Part shown: piece after piece, positions 33,657-42,209 of the stretch
Layout of the letters: each line of letters starts with the position of its first letter
How positions within the stretch are numbered: position 1 is the stretch's first letter
Origin: Paramacrobiotus metropolitanus
Lineage: Eukaryota; Tardigrada; Eutardigrada; Parachela; Macrobiotidae
Length of the DNA: 64,000 nt
NCBI RefSeq assembly: GCF_019649055.1
Contig: NW_026570382.1
Location: 172,860-236,859 of the forward strand
Direction of reading: 5' to 3'
Notes under the pieces: model-generated
The model's input: the letters and a program-made list of their open reading frames with translations, nothing else
What the model was told of the DNA's origin: nothing
Database searches by the model: none
Position numbers and translations under genes: made by a program

Positions 33657-35429
33657 TCTCCGGAATTTCGAAATAATAATGTAAAGGTTGTGCGAAATAG
33701 TAACCTTAATATTTTGATTTTAATGCTGAAAGTTAATAATTAGGCAGTAGACTGAACTGTTTGACTAAAGCCTACGACGACTCGTTTTATACTGTGGTGC
33801 TTGCTACCAAGGCTGGGCGAAGCTATTACCCGAGCAGGTGACCTCACCGGGTGCTTGCGTGATTCCTTAATCTTCATCAGTAACAACGTCTGTAAAATAA
33901 CCATTCATAAGATCCAGACGGCTACAGCGTCCGTTCCCCTTACATATCAAACGAGATACGAGAAAAGTTAGACAAGCATATAGCAATCGTGGGAAAGAGC
34001 CGAAAAGACGCCACTAATTGCTGTCAATATAATTATTACAACTTCTGGTTTCTTACCGTAATACATACTAGACCGAATTTGAACAAACGCTATTTAATTT
34101 TATCCCGCGATTTGATAATCGTAATCTCGTATTTGATGGCGACGGACGTGTAAGCCGTCCGTCCATTCTGATGGTTACAAATTTACAAAAGCTTAAGTAT
34201 GTAGCTGATTAGGAAGCGGCATTCTTGTACTCGCTGCAGTACTGAGTTCTTATCGCAGTAACACGCTGCCGTGACCTGACGCTGGATGTGTATTTCTCGT
34301 TATTGCTATGACTGTATGCCATGCTCGTAAGCTCAGTCCGCCCTTCGTCAAATTTAAACTTATTGTTAGTTGATTTTCTTGACTTCGTCTCCGTTGTTGG
34401 TTTCCCGGTAGTAAAAGACATTTTCCCAGCTTATAGATCCGGTGAGCTGAGATAAACAGTAGGAGGCCCGGCTTAACAAACAGTTTGGATGCTAAAATAA
34501 TGAATAACAAGCCGAATAACATACGTAGTGCACAGAAATAGTCGTACTACGAAAAGCGTAGTTGTAATCGAGCCATTTATAAACTGCAAATTATCAGCTA
34601 TGTACTATATATGTACTAATTATCAGCTATGTCTGTTGGCTATGTACTATATATATTTTTTAATAATCAACAGTTTTTAAATGGTCGCAAAGTAGTTACT
34701 TTACAAATACGGTAAGAACCAAATAATTCGTTTTCTGATCTTCGCGAGTACGATTATGCACTTTTTTCGGGGTTGCGCTCTGTTGCTTGCATGCCGGTAA
34801 AGAACCAGTTTTTCCATATTACGTATCCGTCGTACACTGTCAGTTAATCCATACAATTTGCCCATCTGTCATAATTATAACGCGAAGTGCATCCAGGAGC
34901 CTGTGCAACGAAGAGCTTCTGGGACATTAGCCCATAAAAAAGTCGCAAAGATAGATTGTATTTTAAATGTAAAGTTGTCTGCGATTTCAGATCGCTTGCC
35001 GACCAGGATAGTTGTCAATAATAGGTCGCACAGTAACTTGTATGCGCTTCCTAGCTACACCTCAAAGCCTCATATAGGAATTCTTGTAACTGAAAATACT
35101 TGTTTTCCGTCAGTGACAACACTTCAGTATGACTCTTGAACGGGCTGTTCTCCGTGTACATCATCACTACGATGTAACCCTGCAGAGCACTAATAAAAGT
35201 CGTATCGATCATGACTTGACTGGATTTCCGATCGGTATCAATGTAAGATCACTATGAATATAATTGTGATTTCGCGCATATACTGTTATGGTCAATTAGA
35301 TCGTTCCCGCGCTTTTTGTTTTGATTCTTCACAGTCTCACAACCGTCAACACCGCTAGTAGAAAAAAGTAGCGGGGAACGCTAAACTAAAAGTAAAATCA
35401 TTTAACAATCACTGCAGACAATTCACGAA
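33657..35429. other. defensin 1 upstream region and spacer
   Basis: 33960-34270 is similar to 37990-38290 upstream of defensin 2 (shared GGCGACGGACGT and CTGCAGTACT stretches), so gene and promoter were duplicated together. Two overlapping minus-strand ORFs at 34522-34250 (hydrophobic start) and 34421-34209 could be exons of a small gene, but I find no convincing splice pair. AT-rich short repeats lie at 34590-34665. Confidence 0.45.
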
Positions 35430-35666
35430 TTAAATCCTGTAATTCCCAAACGTGCCGCAAAAACTTTCTAGCCATATTTTGCAAATCATTAAAATGATTA
35501 AGGAAATTGTCACAAACACAACTGGATACGCATAACCTCTTAATACGTCAGTTTCTTTATTCATCCGTTGCTTTTCGTTTCTTCGGCACTGCACCCATAG
35601 GCCATAGCATGCATTCGTGTTGTGTAGAGGGTGATCAGCTTGTTGTTCATCATAGACTTTTTTCAT
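35430..35666 (-). CDS. candidate small single-pass membrane protein
   Basis: An ATG at about 35666 opens a frame of roughly 78 codons ending in TAA at 35430. It is hydrophilic at first (M-K-K-V-Y-D-E-Q-Q), has two cysteines, then a hydrophobic segment (Y-P-V-V-F-V-T-I-S-L-I-I-L-M-I). The start codon overlaps an unusual inverted repeat. No family is recognised and a chance ORF cannot be excluded. Confidence 0.25.
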   Translation of the reverse strand: MKKVYDEQQADHPLHNTNACYGLWVQCRRNEKQRMNKETDVLRGYAYPVVFVTISLIILMICKIWLESFCGTFGNYRI

Positions 35667-35721
35667 TGAGAATATGACTTTTTCTATTGGTCTCCTCAAT
35701 GAAAAAAGTCATATTCTCAAT
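35655..35721. repeat. nested perfect inverted repeats
   Basis: A 19-bp arm at 35665-35683 is the exact complement of 35703-35721. A second pairing uses 35655-35670 with 35695-35710 (16 bp, exact). The two pairings are mutually exclusive, so the segment can form either of two hairpins. Confidence 0.8.
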
Positions 35722-37079
35722 TTAGTTAACGCACTGCATACCGCCGTTCTATGGGATTACTCCTACGGTAGTATACAGTGTCGGATTAAAAGAAGTACAA
35801 ACTCATGTGCAAGAAGCATCGTTTTAACACATACTTCTAGTTTTATCTTAAATTTATAAGCGATTCTCGGTCTAAACTCACTGATGTCCATTCACGCCAT
35901 TTGAATGTATGTTCCTTATGCGCTCTTGCAAAGACTTTTCATTCCACAGTACAGCTTTAGTATCCGCGGACCGGCTGGTCGGTTTCCTCTGTACAGAGAG
36001 TGCGATGCCGCCATTTCTGGCTCCTTGAGTTACAGCTTAAGGGAAATAGTCCTGTACACGGTGTTAAAAATGGGATACATGCATTAAAACTTACACTTTC
36101 GCGCACTCCGAATCACTTTTTTGTAATACTTTATGTCATTCCAAAGCTAAATGATTTGTATACATTGTTCTGAAAACCGTTTGCGCGCGCAACATCTGGT
36201 TGCCGAGATATAGCATACTAAAATGGGCGAAAATTTTGAATGCATTGTTGTGGACCAAAAGTCTGATTATTACCCGATCTTCTTGAAACTTTGCTGTAAA
36301 AGACACATAGCCATAAGGTCGTAAGTGAACCAATATCAGATCCATAGCAATTTTTTCCGATTTTCAAATGAATTTCAAAAATTTTAAAATTCATTTTAAA
36401 ATTATGCCTTTAGGCTGAAAGAAGTTTCGGTAATGGTGTTTGAAAAACGCCTATATTTTCGCTAACACTTTTAATGCATTTCGCATTCAGTGTTTTAGTA
36501 GACACCTTTCGGTATTGCTTTGTTAGTCAAGTTGCGCATCCTTGATAATGTTTTTATATGCATTCATTTTTTGTAAATTTTGTTTACATCTATTATTAAT
36601 TTTTTTCTTTGTATTTTGTATTTCTCGGTTATTTTGCGCGTTTGTATGGTATTTTTCATTAAGTACGAGTATGTTCGAAGTTCGAATACCTTATTAAAGG
36701 GGCAGGCGTACCGTACAGTATTATTGCTTACACTTGTACAACACCGCGTTAGAAAAATGCATTATTTTGAATTATACCAATGCAACCGTTTTAAAAATTT
36801 TTATTCGTCAAAAGTGAAGTACGAGTACTTACACACACTACACGCTGACAATTGTGAGTGAACGCCTTATAAACACTAACAGATTCCACTGTGCATGCTT
36901 ATATCGTATTCAATCAACAGTTGGACGAAAAAACGGCTCTTCACAAACCGAATGGACGCTGTCCATAACAACGGACGCTGGAATATCTGCACAGAAATTA
37001 CTTTATCTATCCGCGTATGACATAAGTATTCTTTCAAAGTGCATTCTAAGATTCGATTGGTAGCATTTTCTCTGCCAGT
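35722..37079. other. spacer, no gene seen
   Basis: AT-rich with only unsupported short ORFs. Confidence 0.5.
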
Positions 37080-37697
37080 CTAACACTCCATGACCATGGA
37101 GATCAGCTCGTTCTGTGGGCCGAAGCATGCACAGGCGAAATTCAGTACTCCGGTACACTTTCCGCCCTTGTAACCTTTTCGCACACAGTTCCGCCGACAC
37201 AGGCGTCCAAACGGACATCCACACGGGCCCCCACGTGCTTCTGCGAAAACTTGCACATCGGCAACATCCTTGTCGTCCACGGCATTCTCATCAACATCTG
37301 TGGCATTGTTAAGCAATAAGACAAGGGTTGATTTGGCAAAAATCTAAAGTACCCACGATTCAATAATGCAGCCGTGATACGCTCCAGTGCTCACGTATTT
37401 AGCATGAGTTAATGTTTGACCTTTTGCCTGCACGCTTCGGACATTCCTCGTTACAACTGTTCTCTACATGTATGTACTTGCTTCGCATAAGACGCGACAG
37501 AAAACTAGATGGGTCACGCAAGGTCATAACGAAGAATTACGAAGTTATTACGAAGAAGACGCGACAGTCATTACGAAGAACGTGCGTGGCTTAACCTTGA
37601 ACATACAGTAGAGAAATCAGTTTTTACTGGCAGCCATGCAAAAACCCATCACGAGCGGCACTGCAACCAGGACGAAAAACACGCTAGTTGATCGCAT
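37080..37697 (-). CDS. invertebrate defensin, copy 2 (2 exons, 95 aa precursor)
   Basis: Minus-strand model: exon 1 37697-37628, donor GTAAAA, acceptor AATGCCACAG, exon 2 37297-37080 ending in TAG; phase 1, the same structure as copy 1. Exon 1 is a signal peptide (M-R-S-T-S-V-F-F-V-L-V-A). Exon 2 carries the acidic propeptide D-E-N-A-V-D-D-K-D-V and the cysteine domain with the same C-x5-C-x3-C-x9-C-x7-C-x1-C pattern as copy 1, one residue shorter in loop 3. A TATA box (complement of TTTTTATAT, 37854-37862) lies ~155 bp upstream. The pair arose by tandem duplication of about 4 kb including upstream DNA. Likely secreted host-defence peptide. Confidence 0.86.
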
Positions 37698-39586
37698 TCT
37701 CAGAGATTAAAAACTTTAAACTTTAACAGATTTAATAACTTTAAAACAAGCACAACTTTAGAACAAAGATGTCTTAGTGGATTAATCTACAGTTAGTATT
37801 CACAGCTGATGGACAAACTGAATTTTCGACTGGCCGGATCGCCTGAACAATCCTTTTTATATGCGAAACTTGCTGCTCAACCTTGATGCGTTTTAACGCA
37901 CGTATTTCAAGGAGCCGGTGCCTTTTCGGCTCAGCTAATCAGCAGAACGTCGGTAACCATCCAGCAGATCTAGACAGCGAAAGCGTGCGTTGCCCCCTGA
38001 ATCAGACAAGTTAGACAACCTTTAGGGAGTCGCGCGATAACGCCAGAAAGCGGTCCTTTAATTCGGTCAACATATTACAGCTGTGGGTTCCTCCTGATAA
38101 TGAGATTGATAGTAACAGCTTTTTAACTTTGTCCCGTAATTTGTTAATGATCACCAGGCATTTGGGGGCGACGGACGTTTTAGCAATCCGGATATTATGC
38201 ATAATTATTATAATTATAACTTAATGGAAAATAGAAAGCTGATAAGGAAGCCGCGTTATCGCATCTGCTGCAGTACTTTGGCTCTTATCACACAATGCAC
38301 AAAATCATAGTTTGCAACACTGCTATACGTGTACTGTGAACAGGCAGGTGGTGCTAAGTACTTGTACCTGTATCTTGCGTATTTCGTTCGATGCTACTCG
38401 TACCTGCACATGCTGTATTAGCCGGCACAGGCTCTTATTAATAGTGTTAGTCCAATTATCGTGTCAGCGACTTTTATTCAGTAAACAATGCAAAAAAAGC
38501 TGACAAATGGCAGTTCAACTTGTAAAAGTTGACAACTTGCATCTTTATACTCTTCATTTTATTAATTTTCCACTGTTTCCAGAGTCGTTAGACGAATTCA
38601 GGAATTTTTTCAAGCCACTGCACTACGACTAACCTAGTCACAACTCCCAAAATAAAACTGAGCAAAAACGACCAGAATAAAACTCTAAAAATATATAAAC
38701 TGCTTCCTCAAATCACTCGCGCTCTCCCGACCGCCCCCGGTGTGCATATTCCCCCCGCAAGTCCCTACAATCTCTCCACCCACCGTGCTGGTACTGACAT
38801 TGACAATCCCGCTGTCCGATCCGCCGGCGCCCCGTCACGCTTGCACCGTCCCGATATCCTGCGTGAAAACGCTGGAGGATAACCTGATTTACCGCGTTGT
38901 TCCAGGCGATGGCGGCCTAAAGTATCCGGTATTTCAGGACGTATAAAAGCGGGGCGAAGGTCCCTTTCAGCAAGCCCGGAGAATTATGCGGGAGGTTCGG
39001 TGATGATGGTCGCGGTTCGACGACGTTGCCGCCCGCGGGGTGCTGGATGGGTTTCCCGCCCACGAGGACGCGGTCGCCGGTGGACCTGCGCGTCGGCGTT
39101 GGTCTACTCGTATAAAGCGACGCCGGCCGCTGTGTGCATAGGGCCGTACCTTTTACCGTACAAGGTTTTCGGGTCCAGTGGATCGCCTTTAAAGAACAAG
39201 GATTTATTTACCATTTAATTCGGCGTTTAATTTCATTTTTAATTTATTTTTTTAGTTTTTTTTATTATTTATTTTTTTAATATTTTTATTATTTATTATT
39301 TATTATATTTTTATTATTTATTATTTTCATTACGTACTCGAAATTTGCAAGTCACTGATAATATTTGATTGGTCAGTATTTCGTTTAATATTTTAATTTA
39401 TAAATCAGTACTCAACTTAATTCGTAATCTGCAGGTTCTAACAGATTTATCATTTATGTACTGCACTGACACCCTGCACTTGGAGAAATTTTGTACAGTA
39501 TGAGCAGCACGGTGCTGTAGACAGGTGGATTTAAAGCCGATTGCGTTCAGCCAATAGCCAGCAGTCTGCATGCAGTTGCAAGCCGT
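37698..39586. other. defensin 2 upstream region, GC-rich island and spacer
   Basis: 37990-38290 matches the region upstream of defensin 1. Around 38700-39190 the sequence turns GC-rich with a short open frame (38740-38946); it may be an exon or element fragment but I cannot identify it. 39230-39330 is a T/A low-complexity run. The giant element begins at 39587. Confidence 0.45.
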
Positions 39587-39939
39587 TGTGAGACGAGGCC
39601 TCACTAGCGTTCACGCCCGTGGCGCTAGGCGCTACGCCTTTGGATTTCGTGTCTGTGTTGTGTCTCGCCGCTGATTGGCTTGTGTTCTGTTAGTGGGCGC
39701 GGCATAGCACGTGCTGCACAGTGTTGCACACTGTTGAATTGGCTCTCCGATTGATGTGTGTGCAGTTGTCAGTCAGTTGTTGATTTTCTGTTGTCGGAAT
39801 TTTCAATATTATTAAAAGTCAGCTATTAGCGGTGCGACGTTTCGCGATTCCGCGTAGTTCGCTATACTTATCGCATAGCTCACTCCACGGGATCTATTCC
39901 GTTTAGGTCTCCGTATCTGGATCACTGCTGGATCTAGCA
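39587..39939 (+). repeat. 5' LTR
   Basis: Begins TGTGAGACGAGG. The first ~155 bp are almost identical to 63743-63897 (about two differences seen). The following ~100 bp align only loosely with the end of the window. The end is placed at a CA (39938-39939) five bases before the primer site; this end is less certain than the start. Confidence 0.75.
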
Positions 39940-39944
39940 TTAGA

Positions 39945-39955
39945 TGGTAGCAGAG
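39945..39955 (+). promoter_or_regulatory. primer binding site, initiator tRNA-Met type
   Basis: TGGTAGCAGAG matches the complement of the last 11 bases of animal initiator tRNA-Met (ending CUCUGCUACCA), just downstream of the predicted LTR end, where reverse transcription would be primed. Confidence 0.65.
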
Positions 39956-40114
39956 CCGACAGCGGTTCTCTGATTTGATTTGTGTCAGGCAAAGTTGGCC
40001 TGTTATTTGATGTGGAACTCGACCAGTAAGGCACAGGTCCGTCCAACAGCAAAGCGCACACCACAAGCGGTGAACTGCCTCATCTGACGCGGATTTCCAG
40101 CTTCGGTTTTCGGT

Positions 40115-40263
40115 ACGGTATCTTCAGCGAAGAACCGTGCTGTTGCCCCAGCTGTGCAAGAGTGCAAGATCTCAGTCGTCAGTGTTCCTCGGTGTAGAGT
40201 CTTCAGCGAAGACCTACACTGGTGTCACTGATACTCGGCAAGGCTTCAGCGAAGCCTAAGCCG
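40115..40263 (+). other. three leader hairpins with a common apex
   Basis: Three successive RNA hairpins share the apex TTC-AGC-GAA but have different lower stems: 40115-40138 (ACGGT/ACCGT), 40192-40219 (GTGTAG/CTACAC plus GTCTTC/GAAGAC) and 40236-40263 (CGGC/GCCG plus GGCTTC/GAAGCC). All stems pair although their sequences differ. In the leader between LTR and gag, such structures commonly act in packaging, dimerisation or translation; the role here is inferred. Confidence 0.75.
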
Positions 40264-40349
40264 TGGGCCACAAGCGGCGAAGCGCCAAAAGGGGCGCACG
40301 GGAAAAGACAGATCAGACTCCTCCAAACTGGAGTAGAGCGCCACCACTG

Positions 40350-40420
40350 TTGCTACGGCAGTCAGCCGGCACAGTAACCCATCAAAAGCGTGCGGCACCA
40401 CCGTTACGGTAAAACCGGCG
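40350..40420 (+). other. leader copies of the CGGY/GCCG hairpin
   Basis: 40356-40368 folds as CGGC-loop-GCCG with an outer ACTGT/ACAGT stem. 40407-40417 folds as CGGT-AAA-ACCG, a compensated change of the same stem. Seven more members of the same hairpin family are in the 3' UTR. Confidence 0.6.
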
Positions 40421-40833
40421 GCAGCGCGGGAACGGATAGTGGAAGAAGAATCTGGATCATTTGGATCATTTCCCCGTGGAACGCGGAACGGACGGACGGT
40501 TAACAGGTAGAAAACCGTTAATAATTACGAGATTGGCTAGTTGGTAAAATTGGCAATTTTTATTGGTCCGTACTGAGCTGAGCGTAAAAGTAGGCGGAGT
40601 TTTGCACGCGGCGCGCATGTCTGGCCGTTGACCGTGACGTCAGGCAGATAAAAATTTTTAACGGATTAACGTGATTGGTCAGTTATCTGAGCCGTGATTG
40701 GCCGAAATTTGAATTGAATATTTTGAGCTAGCGGACCAATCAGAAAGAAGTAAACAACCCGAATGGGGATTTTCCGTTGAACTTGAGCGATAATGGGAAA
40801 TTTGATTTGAGATGAGATAAGTGAGACGGAAAG

Positions 40834-41347
40834 TGACCTTTTAAGTTCTGACAAAGGAAAAATGACCTTTGATCAAAACCGAGCTAGAAAGTGACCTTTG
40901 ATAGAATTGAGCTGGAAAGTGACCTTTAACAGAAATTGAGCTGGAAAGTGACCTTTCGAGTTGAGTTGAGTCAGAAAGTGACCTTTGAGACCAGAAGTTG
41001 ACTTTTGACTTTGAAAAGTGACCTTTACCAAAAAGTTGGAATTGATCAAATTGACCCAATCTTAGTGACCTTTATGATCTGAAAGTGATCAACAGTGACC
41101 TTTCACAAAGTTGGATCGAGTTGATTAGTAGTACAGCGATATCAGCAGCTGTAGGAATTCATTCGTTAACGTGTTATGAACTGTAAGAACGGTTTCGAAG
41201 TTTTGTCCGAAAGTGACCTTTTAGGGCAAATCTCTCGAACTTTTTATCAAAAAAGTGACCTTTAGACGGAACTTAGCCGAAATTTTTCAGTCGAAAAGTG
41301 ACCTTTACAAAGGACTTAGAAAAATTTCGAGGTACAAAGTGACCTTT
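40834..41347 (+). repeat. array of 13 TGACCTTT octamers in the leader
   Basis: Exact TGACCTTT starts at 40834, 40863, 40892, 40920, 40949, 40979, 41019, 41066, 41096, 41214, 41256, 41299 and 41340, all in one orientation and most preceded by AAAG. The first six are spaced 28-30 bp apart and the last four 41-43 bp apart. The octamer is the complement of AAAGGTCA, the nuclear-receptor monomer site. No ORF explains the region. Confidence 0.9.
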
Positions 41348-41422
41348 AGGACAATCGCATAAACCATACAATAACGCGTGTGTGAGAACAATTGGCAGGA
41401 GCGTCCAAGTTATCCGATCAAC

Positions 41423-41845
41423 ATGGACAAAGACAAAGAGGAACCGACATCTACCAGCAGTCAGGGAAGCAGGAGCTCCCGGGGATCACAACAAAGCGTA
41501 ATCGATCCCTATAAGAAAGAATACAAGTCGCTCGCGCGTCCAGTCGGACATGATAGACAGACCCGAGCGGCCGTGACCTTTGCAAGGAAGGACAGTAAAG
41601 GCAGTGACAGCACATATCAAGTGGCGCTAGGGGCTACACAGAATGAAGAGAGCTCCAGCGGCGACGGAAAGGAAACTCTCGCACCTGTAGCGGGAGATAA
41701 TCCGATGAACCAGAAAAAGGTCACCGGGGAGGAAATACCCACAGGGAAAGGAGTGGAACTAGTCGGAGCATCACAGTCGGATGCTACCACTATCGGAACT
41801 ACTGAACAGGATAAAAATTGTAAACCTGGTTCAGTCGGAAGCTGA
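41423..41845 (+). CDS. gag amino-terminal segment, frame A
   Basis: ATG at 41423 opens a 140-codon polar, Ser/Glu/Lys-rich frame (M-D-K-D-K-E-E-P start). It is in the same frame as the main gag ORF at 42134 but ends at 41845. A second open segment in another frame bridges the gap, so the ancestral gag amino terminus probably read across both, or this is a separate leader protein. No domain recognised. Confidence 0.45.
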   Translation: MDKDKEEPTSTSSQGSRSSRGSQQSVIDPYKKEYKSLARPVGHDRQTRAAVTFARKDSKGSDSTYQVALGATQNEESSSGDGKETLAPVAGDNPMNQKKVTGEEIPTGKGVELVGASQSDATTIGTTEQDKNCKPGSVGS

Positions 41846-42209
41846 CAGGACAAAGGTCACAGAAATGGAATTGGCTGAACTGGGATTGGATGACCTTTCA
41901 CTGCACGATAAGACTGTCGGTGATGACCTTTGGGCAACTCCGATGGTCTCAGACGAATCGAACGAGTCATACTTCACGGATGATGAAGCGACAATGAATA
42001 TGTCCTTCCAGACCGCGATGAAAGAAGCTGACCGTGCTGAAGGGATGACACCGTTTAAGGACATACCCGAGCACCTTATTGAAAGGACACAAACTGGAAA
42101 GGTCATCAATGTTAGACCGCCACCGACAGAGAAATGGAAGGTCATCTTGCAGTCAGTGACCTCAACGAGAGCATGTCAGAGGAATCAGCCGAAAGGTCAC
42201 GGCACTTAG
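41781..42209 (+). CDS. gag amino-terminal segment, frame B
   Basis: An open frame overlapping the end of frame A and the start of the main gag. It is acidic (E-L-G-L-D-D-L-S-L-H-D, D-E-S-N-E-S-Y-F-T-D-D-E) with octamer-encoded K-V-T and D-L-S. Going from A to B needs a +1 (or -2) shift; from B to the main gag a -1 shift. Two small indels in this copy are the simplest explanation; programmed shifts are possible. Confidence 0.45.
   Translation: MLPLSELLNRIKIVNLVQSEADRTKVTEMELAELGLDDLSLHDKTVGDDLWATPMVSDESNESYFTDDEATMNMSFQTAMKEADRAEGMTPFKDIPEHLIERTQTGKVINVRPPPTEKWKVILQSVTSTRACQRNQPKGHGT

Noticed and set aside
38740-38946. GC-rich 68-codon ORF as a real exon
   Set aside because: No splice sites, paralogue or family match; kept only as a note in the spacer entry.
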